From Umezawaea beigongshangensis (lineage in GTDB: Bacteria; Actinomycetota; Actinomycetes; Mycobacteriales; Pseudonocardiaceae): a stretch of 64,000 nucleotides of DNA. The stretch is from assembly GCF_016464305.1 (NCBI RefSeq), contig NZ_JAEIOJ010000005.1, positions 62,001 to 126,000 on the forward strand. The letters run 5' to 3'. Positions within the stretch are counted from its first letter, which is position 1. Each line of letters begins with the position of its first letter. Positions 49,945-58,326 of this stretch are shown here, piece after piece. A program made the position numbers and the translations under genes. A model generated the notes under the pieces. The model searched no databases and was not told the origin of the DNA. It worked only from the letters and a program-made list of their open reading frames with translations.

Positions 49945-50289
49945 ATGACTCCTTCGGCCGAGAAGGGCGACGGGACCGAGCAGCGGGAGATCGACGCTGA
50001 GGTGGTCGCGTCGATCTCGGCCATGCGCGCCCGCGACGAGAGCCGGCGGCTGGACGAGGACGAGGCCCACCTCGCCCGGCGCGACCGGTGGGCCGCCGAG
50101 CGGAACGCGCGGGCCGACGCGCGGGACGCGAGAGCCGACGACCGGGACGCCGCGGCCGGTGAGCGGGACCTGCGGCTGCGCGAGGGCGAGGCCGACCTCG
50201 CCCGGCGCGCACGGCGGGCCGACGAGCGGGACGCGGCCGCCGACCAGCGCGAGATCGAAACCCAGACCGCGCCCCGGCGAGCGGACTGA
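49945..50289 (+). CDS. Arg/Asp/Ala-rich coiled-coil protein
   Basis: A 114-residue, highly charged helical protein. From residue ~25 it is built of short quasi-repeats such as RDARADDRDAAAGERD and RRADERDAAADQRE, which predict one long alpha-helix or coiled coil. No membrane segment or known family. A CATGAT box six bases before the ATG suggests leaderless transcription. It resembles other actinobacterial charged linker proteins only in composition; function unknown. Confidence 0.6.
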   Translation: MTPSAEKGDGTEQREIDAEVVASISAMRARDESRRLDEDEAHLARRDRWAAERNARADARDARADDRDAAAGERDLRLREGEADLARRARRADERDAAADQREIETQTAPRRAD

Positions 50290-50324
50290 CGGCCGCGCCC
50301 GCCCGCCGAGCGCGTGAGCCCGCG

Positions 50325-50430
50325 CTCAGCCCGTTGGTCCTTCAGCCCGTCGTCCTTCAGCCCGTCGTCCTTCAGCCCGTCGTCCTTCAGCCCGTCGTCC
50401 TTCAGCCCGTCGTCCTTCAGCCCATCGTCT
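50325..50430. repeat. 15-bp tandem repeat array at the dinB stop codon
   Basis: Five identical units of TTCAGCCCGTCGTCC fill 50341-50415, with a degenerate copy on each side (50325-50340 and 50416-50430). On the minus strand the 50416-50430 copy is the last five codons of the DinB gene, including its stop. The array therefore looks like an amplification of that gene end. Confidence 0.9.
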
Positions 50431-50935
50431 TCTGACCGTCGAGGCTCTCGCGGATGATGTCGGCGTGTCCGGAGTGCTGGGCCGTCTCGGCGATCAGGTG
50501 GGTCAGCACGCGTCGCACCGTCCAGCGCGCGCCCGGCTCGAACCACGGCGCCTCGGGCAGCGGGTACGAGGTGTTCAGGTCGAGCGTCGCCACCAGCTCC
50601 TCGGTGCGCCGCGCGACCTCCTCGTACCGCTCCAGCAGACCGGTGAGCGTCTCGTCCTCGCCGAACCGGAACTCCCCGGCCCAGTCCGTGGTCTCCTGGT
50701 CGTGCGACGGCAGGCCCTGCGCGAACCGCGTCCACTCGGCCTCGGTGGCCGTCACGTGCTTGATCAGGCCGCCCAGGCAGAGCTGGCTCGCGGTCGGGGT
50801 GAGCCGCGCCTGCTCGTCGGTCAGGTTCTGCACGGTGTGCCGCAGGAAGTGGCGGTTCAGGGCGAGGGTGGCCAGCAGGTCCGCGCGCTCGCCGCTCGCG
50901 GTCTCGTCGCTGCTGAGCTGTTCGGTGGCGATCAT
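50417..50935 (-). CDS. DinB family protein (DUF664-type)
   Basis: A 172-residue four-helix-bundle protein of the DinB/YfiT-like group. Conserved features are [20 protein letters not shown], the metal-binding His in [12 protein letters not shown], and [18 protein letters not shown] (His-x-x-x-His type). Many relatives are metal-dependent thiol transferases using mycothiol or bacillithiol; this is only a possibility here. ATG overlaps the lysR stop (ATGA). The stop codon is the first unit of a 15-bp tandem array. Confidence 0.85.
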   Translation of the reverse strand: MIATEQLSSDETASGERADLLATLALNRHFLRHTVQNLTDEQARLTPTASQLCLGGLIKHVTATEAEWTRFAQGLPSHDQETTDWAGEFRFGEDETLTGLLERYEEVARRTEELVATLDLNTSYPLPEAPWFEPGARWTVRRVLTHLIAETAQHSGHADIIRESLDGQKTMG

Positions 50936-51861
50936 GGGAGTCCGTCCTCGTCGTCGTCCGTGCTGGTGAGAACAACGCTAGGAGGAATACCGGTCAGTTC
51001 TCGGCCGGAATTCGACACGAGTTCACGAACGATCCGCACGAGGTCGGGAACGGCCGGGTGCGACGGCGGGTCGGTCCACGCCAGCAGCACCGGCACGTCC
51101 GGGGCGTCGGTGATCGGCACGAACGCCACACCGGGGTGCGCGTGCATCGCGGCCGTGGTCGCCGTGGTCGCGCCGACCGCCCCACCGGCGGCGATGATCA
51201 CCAGCCAGTCGTCGGTGTTGGCCACCTCCACCGTCCTGGCGGGCGTCGGGTGACCGCGCCACAGCTCCGGCGTGGTCGCGCCGGACACGGTGTTCAGGAC
51301 GACCGGGTGCCCGGCGAGGTCGGCGAGGCGCACGTGCGGGCGGCGGGCCAGCGCGGAGTCGGCCGGGACCGCGGCCACCGGCGGCTCGGTCGTCAGCAGC
51401 TCGGTGCGCAGCCCCGGCACGCGCACGTGACCGCGCAGGATCGCCGCGTCGGCCCGTCCGCTGGTCAGCCCGGCCGTGCGCTCGTCGATGCGCAGCAGTT
51501 CCAGCGGCACACCGGGGTGCGCGAGCCGCCAGCTCCGCAGCAGCGGGGTGGTGCGGTCGCCCAGGGCGTTCCAGGCGTGCCCCAGCCGCAGGGGCCACGT
51601 GACGAGCTTCGCCGGGTCGAGCGCCCGGTCCACCGCGGCGAGCGCGGCGGCGGCCAGGTCGCGGAACGCCCGGCCGGCCGCCGTCAGCTCCAGGTGGTGG
51701 GTGGAGCGGTCGACCAGGCGCACGCCAAGGTGCTCCTCCAGCTGGCGCAGGGTGCGCGAGACGGCGGGCTGGCTCAGGTGCAGCCGGGCGGCGGCCCGTG
51801 TGACGTTGCCCTCCTCGGCGACGGCGAGGAAGCAGCGGAGGTGGCGCAGTTCGATGGTCAT
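50932..51861 (-). CDS. LysR family regulator
   Basis: A 309-residue LysR-type regulator. The HTH is in residues ~3-60 ([40 protein letters not shown]) and the periplasmic-binding-like effector domain follows. ATG 51861 gives the canonical LysR N-terminus; the longer frame to 51894 is dismissed. It is divergent from an EamA transporter (68 bp between starts) and translationally coupled to the DinB gene, so it likely controls both. Confidence 0.92.
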   Translation of the reverse strand: MTIELRHLRCFLAVAEEGNVTRAAARLHLSQPAVSRTLRQLEEHLGVRLVDRSTHHLELTAAGRAFRDLAAAALAAVDRALDPAKLVTWPLRLGHAWNALGDRTTPLLRSWRLAHPGVPLELLRIDERTAGLTSGRADAAILRGHVRVPGLRTELLTTEPPVAAVPADSALARRPHVRLADLAGHPVVLNTVSGATTPELWRGHPTPARTVEVANTDDWLVIIAAGGAVGATTATTAAMHAHPGVAFVPITDAPDVPVLLAWTDPPSHPAVPDLVRIVRELVSNSGRELTGIPPSVVLTSTDDDEDGLP

Positions 51862-51917
51862 GTCTGCTGCGCATGATCTCAGCGAACAACGCATTTCACA
51901 CCCGCGGGCTCGCTTCG

Positions 51918-51923
51918 TACCGT
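51918..51923 (+). promoter_or_regulatory. -10 box of a leaderless promoter (eamA)
   Basis: TACCGT ends six bases before the GTG at 51930. Confidence 0.5.
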
Positions 51924-51929
51924 CGCGGG

Positions 51930-52835
51930 GTGATCCCAGTCAGAACCCGCTCGGCCGGTGCCGTCGCGCTCGTGATCGGCGCCGCGGTGTCCACCCAGGC
52001 CGGAGCGGCGGTCGCGGCCCTGCTGTTCCCCCGCGCGGGGGCCCTCGGCGTGGTGACGCTGCGGCTCGTCGTCTCCGCGCTCGTGCTGCTCGCCGTGTGC
52101 CGACCGGCGCTGCGGGGACGCGAGCGGTCCGACTGGGCGCTCGCCGGAGTCTTCGGCCTCGCTCTGGCGGGCATGAACACCCTCTTCTACCAGGCGATCG
52201 AGCGCATCCCGCTCGGCGCGGCCGTGACGCTGGAGGTGCTCGGCCCGCTGACCCTGTCCGTCGTCGCCGCCCGCCGCGCGTCGAGCTGGCTGTGGGCGGC
52301 TCTGGCGCTCGCCGGGGTGTTCCTGCTGGGCCGCGGCGGCTTCGACTCGCTCGACGCCGCCGGTGTCGGCTTCGCGCTCGCCGCCGGAGCGCTGTGGGCC
52401 GCCTACATCGTGCTCAGCACCCGCGCTGGCGACCGCTTCGCCGGTGCGGAGGGACTGGCGCTCGCGATGACCGCCGCCGCCGCGCTGAGCCTCCCGCTGG
52501 GCCTGCTCAGCGCGGGACCGGCGCTGCTGGACCCGGTGACGCTGGGGCTGGGCGCCGTCGTCGCGCTGATGTCGTCGGCGCTGCCCTACTCGCTGGACCT
52601 GTACGCCCTGCGCTCGATCCCGTCGTCGGTGTTCGCCGTCCTGAAGAGCCTCGACCCGGCCATCGCGGCCCTGGCCGGGCTGGTGGTGCTGCACCAGGCG
52701 ATGGGTCCGCTGGAGGTCGTGGCGATCGTCCTCGTCGTCGCCGCGGGCGCCGGGGCGGTCCGCACCGGCCGCCCCGGGCCCGCCGCACCGGCGGAGCCCG
52801 AGCGCGATCAGGCTCGGACCGGGACCGCCTCCTGA
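51930..52835 (+). CDS. EamA/RhtA-type drug/metabolite exporter
   Basis: A 301-residue, ten-helix DMT-superfamily transporter with two EamA halves (residues ~10-130 and ~145-280). RhtA-like segments are present, including [20 protein letters not shown] and [19 protein letters not shown]. RhtA exports threonine and homoserine; the substrate here is unknown. It is regulated in all likelihood by the divergent LysR. Confidence 0.88.
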   Translation: MIPVRTRSAGAVALVIGAAVSTQAGAAVAALLFPRAGALGVVTLRLVVSALVLLAVCRPALRGRERSDWALAGVFGLALAGMNTLFYQAIERIPLGAAVTLEVLGPLTLSVVAARRASSWLWAALALAGVFLLGRGGFDSLDAAGVGFALAAGALWAAYIVLSTRAGDRFAGAEGLALAMTAAAALSLPLGLLSAGPALLDPVTLGLGAVVALMSSALPYSLDLYALRSIPSSVFAVLKSLDPAIAALAGLVVLHQAMGPLEVVAIVLVVAAGAGAVRTGRPGPAAPAEPERDQARTGTAS

Positions 52836-52854
52836 ACGGTCCCGGTCCCACCGC

Positions 52855-53904
52855 TCACGGCCCGCGCTGCTCCAGCGCCTCGGCCTCGAAGGCGCGCCAC
52901 AGCAGGTTCAGCGGGTGGTCCTCGGCGTACTTCGCCCGCTCCTCGCGCCGCGCGAACACGCCCACCAGGCGTTGCAGCACCGGCTCGGTGTCGTTGCGCA
53001 GCTCCACGACGCGCAGCCCGGCGCCCTCGCGCAGCTCGCCGTTGCCCGCGACCACGCCCAGTCCCGACGTGACGATCATGCAGCCGTTCACCAGCCCGGA
53101 GCGCAGCAGCGACATCCCGTACTGGACCTCGTCGATCTCCGCGGCGATGTCCAGCTCGTTGCGGTAGTCGGCCCCGAACCAGCCCCGCAGGAAGTCGCCG
53201 ATCAGCCCCTCGGCGGGCACGACCAGCGGCAGACCGGGCAGGTCGGCGGTGCTCGCCGACGGGCCGAGCCGGTCCTCCGGCAGGTTCGTCAGCAGCGCCA
53301 GACCGCCGCGCCGCCACTCGATCACGTCGAACGGCTCCAGCCCGCGCCGGTCGTCGGCTCCGGTGACGACGCTGCCGCACACCACGTCCACCTCGCTGGT
53401 CTCCAGCTTGTGCCAGACGTCCTTGGTGCGGATGTGCACCACCTTCAGCTCCACGTCGCGGCGCTGGAACTCGTCGGCGACGTGGCGCCACGCCCCGGCC
53501 AGCGAGTCCAGCATGAACCGGGTGGTGCCGACGGTGAGCGTGTTCCCCAGCTTGCGGCGGCACTCGTGAATGTGGTCGAGCCAGTCGCCGAGAGTGCGCC
53601 GCGCCAATTCGACCAGCGCTTCTCCGGTCGGCGTGAACAGCACGTCCTTTCCACGTCCCCGCTTCACCACCAGCGGTTCGCCGCACAGTGCGGTGAAGTT
53701 CCTGTTGAGGGTGTCGATCTGCTTCTGCACGCTCGACTGCTCACGGCCCAGCGCCCGCGCCGCACGCAGCGCCGTGCGCGTCTCGTACACCGCTTGCAAG
53801 GTCCTGAGCTGGTCCATCGTCGTGTCGAGCAGCGCAGGTGACGCCTGGAGCATCCTGCTGAGCTTGTTGCCGGAGGGGAGGAGCAACTGCGCGGGGCCGG
53901 ACAT
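52855..53904 (-). CDS. LysR-like regulator with N-terminal extension
   Basis: A 349-residue regulator. A ~28-residue leader precedes the HTH (TMDQLRTLQAVYETRTALRA, then LGREQSSVQKQIDTLNRNF), and a LysR-type substrate domain follows. The HTH departs from the common LysR sequence, and the protein belongs to a poorly characterised actinobacterial branch. ATG 53904 with AGAGG upstream. Its AT-richer promoter region carries several palindromes. It is divergent from the nuoB-like gene (243 bp). Confidence 0.8.
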   Translation of the reverse strand: MSGPAQLLLPSGNKLSRMLQASPALLDTTMDQLRTLQAVYETRTALRAARALGREQSSVQKQIDTLNRNFTALCGEPLVVKRGRGKDVLFTPTGEALVELARRTLGDWLDHIHECRRKLGNTLTVGTTRFMLDSLAGAWRHVADEFQRRDVELKVVHIRTKDVWHKLETSEVDVVCGSVVTGADDRRGLEPFDVIEWRRGGLALLTNLPEDRLGPSASTADLPGLPLVVPAEGLIGDFLRGWFGADYRNELDIAAEIDEVQYGMSLLRSGLVNGCMIVTSGLGVVAGNGELREGAGLRVVELRNDTEPVLQRLVGVFARREERAKYAEDHPLNLLWRAFEAEALEQRGP

Positions 53905-53940
53905 GGACGCCTCTCGGTTCGTGCTCGGCTGTTCTACCGA

Positions 53941-53969
53941 TCAGTTGTACTGAACTTGACCACAGTTCA
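53941..53969. promoter_or_regulatory. Overlapping palindromes upstream of the lysR-like gene
   Basis: TCAGTTGTACTGA (53941-53953) and TGAACT-N7-AGTTCA (53951-53969) overlap by three bases. Either would suit autoregulation by the LysR-like protein. Confidence 0.45.
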
Positions 53970-54034
53970 CCACGAAATTATCCGAAGATCTTCCCGCATT
54001 CGGTGGACACGGAATAGAGCTTCGTAGAAAGATT

Positions 54035-54127
54035 CTTCTCGCACCCGAGGGGGAGAGAAGCACGGGTGCAATCCGGGGGATCTGTGGGGGGTTGGCGGCC
54101 CGACGGGCGAAAGCCCGGCGGGCCGCC
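54035..54127 (+). ncRNA. Structured region upstream of the nuoB-like gene (switch-like stems and GNRA hairpin)
   Basis: Two mutually exclusive stems interlock: CTTCTC/GAGAAG (54035-54040 with 54055-54060) and GCACCCG/CGGGTGC (54041-54047 with 54063-54069). A 9+5-bp hairpin (54094-54108 with 54113-54127) with one A-G mismatch and a GAAA tetraloop follows. A -10 box for the downstream gene comes after the hairpin, so the RNA would be a separate short transcript or an attenuated leader from an upstream promoter. No known riboswitch class is recognised. Confidence 0.4.
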
Positions 54128-54133
54128 ACGTAC

Positions 54134-54139
54134 TAACCT
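54134..54139 (+). promoter_or_regulatory. -10 box of a leaderless promoter (nuoB-like gene)
   Basis: TAACCT ends eight bases before the GTG at 54148. Confidence 0.5.
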
Positions 54140-54147
54140 GGACCGTT

Positions 54148-54603
54148 GTGACACCTCCGGCGCCGGACGAGCGCAGTCTCCGCCTCGACTGGGGCACCAC
54201 CTACCGGATCACCGTCCTGGACCTCGGCCTCGCGTGCTGCGGCGTCGAGGTGATGGCGGCGCTGGAGGGCCGGGAGCGCGCCGAGGACGCGGAGCTGGCC
54301 CGACTGGGCGTCGACCCGGTCCACGACGCCGGTGAGGCGCACGTGCTGGTCGTCTCCGGGACGGTCACCGACGTGATGCTGCCCGCCGTGATCGCCACCT
54401 ACGAGGACATGCCCGAGCCCCGCTACGTCCTGTCCGTCGGAGCGTGCAGCAACACCGGCGGCCCGTACTGGGACAGCTACAGCGTCACCAAGGGCATCGA
54501 CCAGGTGCTGCCCGTCCACGTCGCCGTCCCCGGCTGCCCGCCCCGCCCGGAGGCCCTGCTGGACGGCATGGTCGCCCTGCACCGGCTGGTGTCCACGCCG
54601 TGA
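54148..54603 (+). CDS. NuoB-like protein (second copy, orphan module)
   Basis: A 151-residue member of the NuoB/NiFe-hydrogenase small-subunit family. All four N2-type cluster ligands are kept: tandem Cys in [11 protein letters not shown], Cys in [14 protein letters not shown] and Cys in [12 protein letters not shown]. It is shorter than the complete-operon NuoB (183) and clearly divergent from it. It is first of three overlapping genes (B-, C-, I-like) with no NuoA, D, E, F, G, H or J-N genes beside them. The partner for quinone or substrate binding (NuoD-like) is thus missing locally. Confidence 0.85.
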   Translation: MTPPAPDERSLRLDWGTTYRITVLDLGLACCGVEVMAALEGRERAEDAELARLGVDPVHDAGEAHVLVVSGTVTDVMLPAVIATYEDMPEPRYVLSVGACSNTGGPYWDSYSVTKGIDQVLPVHVAVPGCPPRPEALLDGMVALHRLVSTP

Positions 54604-55193
54604 GCGCCGCCTCCGCCGAACTCGCCACCGCGCTGGCCGCGCTCGTGCCGGCGGTGACGCCGAGGACCGCCTTCGGCCAGACGATCGCGCACGTGCCCGT
54701 GGAGTCGTGGCTGCCCGCCGCCACCGCCGCGCACGACGAGCTGGGCTGCCACGCGTTCGACTGGCTGGGCGCGGAGGACGCCGGACGCCCCGGAGCGGCC
54801 GGGACCAGGCACGCCGTCCTGCTGCACGTCCTGCGGCCGCGAGGAGCCCTCGGCCTGCTGCTGCGCACCGAGCTGGACGACGGCACGGCGCTGCCCGGCG
54901 TCGCCGCGCTGTGGCCGGGCGCCGCGTGGCACGAGCGGGAGGCGGCGGAGATGTTCGGCATCGCGCTGCTCGACGAGCCCGCCCCGCGCCGCCTGCTGCT
55001 GCCCGACTCCTTCCAGGGGCACCCGCTGCGCAAGGACTTCGTCCTCGCCTCGCGCGTCGTCCGCCCCTGGCCCGGCCGCCTCGAACCGGGCGAGGACACC
55101 ACCGCCTCGCCCAGCCGCCGCCGCACCGCGCCACCCGGCGTGCCCGACCCGTCGTGGGGTCCGCGACGCGAGAACCAGGAGGACCGGCCGTGA
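54600..55193 (+). CDS. NuoC-like protein (second copy, orphan module)
   Basis: A 197-residue protein with the NuoC 30-kDa signature in its second half: [20 protein letters not shown] and [19 protein letters not shown]. The N-terminal half is Ala-rich and weakly conserved, and a Pro/Arg-rich tail follows. GTG overlaps the NuoB-like stop. In known complexes NuoC bridges NuoB and NuoI or NuoD; here NuoB- and NuoI-like genes flank it. Confidence 0.82.
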   Translation: MSAASAELATALAALVPAVTPRTAFGQTIAHVPVESWLPAATAAHDELGCHAFDWLGAEDAGRPGAAGTRHAVLLHVLRPRGALGLLLRTELDDGTALPGVAALWPGAAWHEREAAEMFGIALLDEPAPRRLLLPDSFQGHPLRKDFVLASRVVRPWPGRLEPGEDTTASPSRRRTAPPGVPDPSWGPRRENQEDRP

Positions 55194-55666
55194 CGGACCT
55201 GCCGCCCCGCAGCCGCGGCGTCATCGCGCTGCTGGAGTCCAACTGCACCGTGTGCATGCTCTGCGCGCGCGAGTGCCCGGACTGGTGCATCGACATCACC
55301 TCGCACACCGAGGCCGAGCAGGTCCCCGGCTCGGCCAGGCCGCGCAGCCGCAACGTCCTGGACCGGTTCGCGATCGACTACGGCCAGTGCCTGTACTGCG
55401 GCATCTGCGTCGAGGTGTGCCCGTTCGACGCGCTGCACTGGGCGTCCGAGTCCGGCTACCCCGGCACGGGCACGCCGGAGGGGGACGGCGCGGTCGCGAA
55501 CCTCGTCCACGAGCGCGACGTGCTCGCCACGTGGGTCGCCGAGGTCCCGCCGCCGCCACCGCTGGACGCCGCCGCCGAGCCGGCGCCGGAGACGGGAGCC
55601 GCACGTCCCGCGCGGGGAGCCGCCGGAACTGCGCACCGGCCGGGTTCGTTGAGGGGGAGGAAGTAA
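55190..55666 (+). CDS. NuoI-like 2x[4Fe-4S] ferredoxin protein (orphan module)
   Basis: A 158-residue protein with two complete [4Fe-4S] motifs, [15 protein letters not shown] and [15 protein letters not shown], and an Ala/Pro-rich tail. This matches NuoI in cluster layout but lacks its N-terminal amphipathic helix. GTG overlaps the NuoC-like stop. With the B-like protein it could form a short ferredoxin-to-N2 wire. A frame-overlap-free gap of 20 bp separates it from htpX. Confidence 0.82.
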   Translation: MTDLPPRSRGVIALLESNCTVCMLCARECPDWCIDITSHTEAEQVPGSARPRSRNVLDRFAIDYGQCLYCGICVEVCPFDALHWASESGYPGTGTPEGDGAVANLVHERDVLATWVAEVPPPPPLDAAAEPAPETGAARPARGAAGTAHRPGSLRGRK

Positions 55667-55686
55667 CGACCCGGAGGCGACGCACC

Positions 55687-56553
55687 GTGCACAAGCACTA
55701 CAACGGGGTGAAGACCGCGTTGCTGCTCGGTGCCACGGCCGGGGCGATCGTCCTCGTCAGTTCGCTCTTCGGGCGGACGGCGCTGGTGATCGGCCTGGTG
55801 GTGGCACTGGGCGTCACCGTCTACGCGTACGCCAACTCGGGCGCCCTCGCGCTGCGGGCCATGCGGGCACGGCCGGTGTCCGAGGTGGAGCAGCCGGCGA
55901 TGCACCGCATCGTCCGCGAGCTCGCCACGACCGCGCGGCAACCGGTGCCGCGGCTCTACATCAGCCCGACGCGCGCGCCCAACGCGTTCGCGACGGGCCG
56001 CAACCCCCGCCACGCCGCCGTGTGCTGCACGACCGGCATCCTGGAACTGCTCGACGAGCGCGAACTGCGCGCCGTCCTCGGCCACGAGCTGTCCCACGTC
56101 CACGACAGGGACGTCCTCGTCTCCTGCGTCGCGGGAGCACTGGCCGGCGTCGTGAGCGCGCTCGCCGGCCTCGCGATGCTCGCCGGTCTCTTCGGCGGCG
56201 ACGACGAGGACCGGCCCAACCCGATCGCGCTGCTGCTCGTCGCGGTCCTCGGGCCGGTCGCGGCCGGCGTCGTGCGCATGGCGGTCAGCCGGTCCCGCGA
56301 GTACCGGGCCGACGAGGCGGGCGCGACGCTGACCGGCGACCCGCTGGCGCTCGCCTCGGCGCTGCGCAAGCTGGAGCTGGGGACGCTGGCGGCGCCGCTC
56401 GCGCCGGAGCCCGCCGTGATCGCGCAGTCGCACCTGATGATCGCCAGCCCGTTCCGGCCGGGGGAGCAGCTCGCGACGCTGTTCTCCACCCACCCGCCGA
56501 TCGCCGACCGCGTCCGCCGCCTGGAGCGCATGGCGGACCGCCCCGTCGGCTGA
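55687..56553 (+). CDS. htpX: HtpX, M48 family membrane zinc metalloprotease
   Basis: A 288-residue membrane protease with two N-terminal helices (residues ~10-55), zinc motif [10 protein letters not shown] (~residue 134), a second hydrophobic pair, and the third ligand Glu in [11 protein letters not shown]. It degrades misfolded membrane proteins. GTG 55687 follows CCGGAGG by nine bases. It is co-directional with the nuoB/C/I-like genes; from memory, an htpX gene also follows the second nuo cluster in Streptomyces coelicolor. If right, this marks a shared ancestral locus. Confidence 0.9.
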   Translation: MHKHYNGVKTALLLGATAGAIVLVSSLFGRTALVIGLVVALGVTVYAYANSGALALRAMRARPVSEVEQPAMHRIVRELATTARQPVPRLYISPTRAPNAFATGRNPRHAAVCCTTGILELLDERELRAVLGHELSHVHDRDVLVSCVAGALAGVVSALAGLAMLAGLFGGDDEDRPNPIALLLVAVLGPVAAGVVRMAVSRSREYRADEAGATLTGDPLALASALRKLELGTLAAPLAPEPAVIAQSHLMIASPFRPGEQLATLFSTHPPIADRVRRLERMADRPVG

Positions 56554-56565
56554 GGAGGGCGGCAC

Positions 56566-56596
56566 GTCGCCGCTCCCGTTCGCGGGGAGCGGCGAC
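56566..56596. terminator. Bidirectional hairpin terminator
   Basis: A perfect 12-bp stem (56566-56577 with 56585-56596) lies between convergent htpX and rmlA. Confidence 0.8.
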
Positions 56597-56604
56597 GACG
56601 GGCG

Positions 56605-57489
56605 TCAGGCGGGCGTCGCCCCGGCGCTGATCGCGACGTTCATGACGTACTCGCCGTAGCCGGACTTCGCGAGCTTCGAGCCCAGCAGGTAGCACTCGTC
56701 CGCCGTGATGAACCCCATCCGCAGCGCGATCTCCTCGGGACACGCGATGCGCACGCCCTGGCGGTGTTCGAGCACCTGCACGAACTGCCCCGCCTCCAGC
56801 AGCGAGTCGTGCGTGCCGGTGTCCAGCCAGGCGAAACCGCGCCCGAGGTCGACCAGGTGCGCCTTGCCGTCCCGCAGGTAGGCGAGGTTGACGTCCGTGA
56901 TCTCCAGCTCACCGCGCCAGGAGGGCGTCAGCGACCGCGCGATGTCCACGACCCGGTTGTCGTAGAAGTACAGGCCGGTGATCGCCTTGTTCGAGCGCGG
57001 CACCGCCGGCTTCTCCTCGATGGTGACGAGCCTGCCGTCGGCGTCCACCTCGCCCACGCCGTAGCGCTGCGGGTCCTTCACCGGGTAGCCGAACAGCACG
57101 CAGCCGTCCAGCCCGGCGACCTGGCGCTTGAGCACGTCCGAGAAGCCCTGGCCGTAGAAGATGTTGTCGCCCAGCACGAGGGCGACGTCGTCCCCGCCGA
57201 TGAAGTCGGCGCCGATCAGGAACGCCTCGGCCAGCCCGTTGGGCTGCGCCTGCTCGGCGTACTCCAGCCGCAGGCCGAACTGCGACCCGTCGCCCAGCAG
57301 GCGGCGGAACAGCGGCAGGTCCGTCGGCGTCGAGATGAGCAGGATCTCCCGGATGCCGGCCAGCATCAGCACCGACAGCGGGTAGTAGACCATCGGCTTG
57401 TCGTAGACCGGCAGGAGCTGCTTGGACACCGCCTGCGTGATCGGGTGCAGCCGGGTGCCGCTGCCACCGGCGAGGACGATGCCCTTCAC
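56605..57489 (-). CDS. rmlA: RmlA, glucose-1-phosphate thymidylyltransferase
   Basis: A 294-residue nucleotidyltransferase making dTDP-glucose, the first step to dTDP-rhamnose. The signature [38 protein letters not shown] and [15 protein letters not shown] are intact. Other rml genes are not in the window. GTG overlaps the stop of the yajQ gene (GTGA), an unusual coupling of a sugar-nucleotide enzyme to a nucleotide-binding protein. Confidence 0.95.
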   Translation of the reverse strand: MKGIVLAGGSGTRLHPITQAVSKQLLPVYDKPMVYYPLSVLMLAGIREILLISTPTDLPLFRRLLGDGSQFGLRLEYAEQAQPNGLAEAFLIGADFIGGDDVALVLGDNIFYGQGFSDVLKRQVAGLDGCVLFGYPVKDPQRYGVGEVDADGRLVTIEEKPAVPRSNKAITGLYFYDNRVVDIARSLTPSWRGELEITDVNLAYLRDGKAHLVDLGRGFAWLDTGTHDSLLEAGQFVQVLEHRQGVRIACPEEIALRMGFITADECYLLGSKLAKSGYGEYVMNVAISAGATPA

Positions 57490-57977
57490 CGGTAGTTGGT
57501 GAACTGCAGCGCGATGCCGAAGTCGGAGCCCTTCAGCAGGGAGATGACCTCCTGGAGGTGGTCCTTCTTCTTGCCGGAGATCCGCAGCTGGTCGCCCTGG
57601 ATCTGCGCCTGGACGCCCTTGGGCGCCTCGTCGCGGACCTTCTTGGCGATCTCCTTGGCCTTCTCCGACGAGATGCCCTGCACCAGGGTGCCGGTCACCT
57701 TGTGGACCTTGCCGGAGGGAGCGGGATCGCCCACCTCGAACGCCTTCATGGAGATGCCGCGCTTGACCAGCTTCTCCTGGAAGACGTCGACGGCGGCGCG
57801 ACAGCGCTCCTCCGTCTCCGCCTGGATGGTGATGGCCTCCTCGCCCGCCCAGGACACGTCCGCCCCGGTGCCGCGGAAGTCGAACCGCGTGCCGAGCTCC
57901 TTGGACGCCTGGTTGAGCGCGTTGTCGACTTCCTGGCGATCGACCTTGCTCACCACGTCGAACGACGGGTCCGCCAC
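57486..57977 (-). CDS. yajQ: YajQ family nucleotide-binding protein
   Basis: A 163-residue two-domain protein (DUF520). Typical segments are [20 protein letters not shown] at the N-terminus and [20 protein letters not shown] near the C-terminus. Relatives bind tRNA, GTP/ATP or cyclic di-GMP; in Xanthomonas one is a cyclic di-GMP effector. GTG start with GGAGG ten bases upstream. Directly upstream of rmlA; divergent from tRNA-Tyr. Confidence 0.95.
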   Translation of the reverse strand: MADPSFDVVSKVDRQEVDNALNQASKELGTRFDFRGTGADVSWAGEEAITIQAETEERCRAAVDVFQEKLVKRGISMKAFEVGDPAPSGKVHKVTGTLVQGISSEKAKEIAKKVRDEAPKGVQAQIQGDQLRISGKKKDHLQEVISLLKGSDFGIALQFTNYR

Positions 57978-58099
57978 GTGCCAAGCACCTCCGAGTCAGT
58001 GGGGTCTGAACCTGCTCGGATGCTACCGGGGGTACCGATTGGAAGTACCGCACTCGGGTTATGTATTGTCTTCCCCGTACCCGGCACCACCGGGTGCGA

Positions 58100-58182
58100 G
58101 GCGGGTTGCCCGAGCGGCCAATGGGAGCGGACTGTAAATCCGTCGGCTTACGCCTACGTAGGTTCGAATCCTACACCCGCCA
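58100..58182 (+). tRNA. tRNA-Tyr (anticodon GTA)
   Basis: An 83-nt class II tRNA. The acceptor stem GGCGGGT (58100-58106) pairs with ACCCGCC (58175-58181), discriminator A58182. The anticodon GTA lies in ACTGTAAATC, a long variable arm follows, and the T-loop is GGTTCGAATCC. CCA is not encoded. Promoter-like TTGGAA (58039) and TATGTA (58060) lie upstream. tRNA-Tyr is the known insertion site of the Streptomyces element SLP1, matching the integrase that follows. Confidence 0.95.
58144..58182. other. Probable attachment site (att core in tRNA-Tyr 3' half)
   Basis: AICE integrases recombine within the 3' half of a tRNA gene, which the element restores. The integrase gene begins 145 bp beyond the tRNA, so the core is expected here. 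The exact core cannot be defined because the other junction is outside the window. Confidence 0.45.
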
Positions 58183-58185
58183 CGC

Positions 58186-58235
58186 ACGTCAAAGGCCCTC
58201 TGACCTGGGTAAACAGGTCAGAGGGCCTTTGACGT
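58186..58235. terminator. 22-bp perfect hairpin after tRNA-Tyr
   Basis: Arms 58186-58207 and 58214-58235 are perfectly complementary, with a GGTAAA loop. It begins four bases after the tRNA end and can end both the tRNA and the opposing integrase transcript. It probably belongs to the element rather than the host. Confidence 0.8.
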
Positions 58236-58326
58236 TCTGTCCGGCTGTGTCCGGCCGTCAACGGCGTTCTACGAGTGCCTGTGCCGAGGACGTGCCGAAG
58301 TTTTCCGGGAGGTGATCTGCCTCCCC

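Noticed and set aside
50341-50415. Regular direct repeats considered as a CRISPR array
   Set aside because: The units are contiguous 15-mers with no spacers, and no cas genes are present. It is a simple tandem array.
54035-54069. A classic H-type pseudoknot or cyclic di-AMP (ydaO) riboswitch
   Set aside because: The first linker would be zero bases across a seven-base-pair stem, which is sterically unlikely. The conserved ydaO sequence blocks are not present. It is kept only as alternative stems.
54148-55666. Group 4 NiFe hydrogenase or formate hydrogenlyase
   Set aside because: NuoB/C/I-like proteins also occur there, but no large catalytic subunit with the NiFe cysteine motifs, no membrane subunits and no maturation genes are present.
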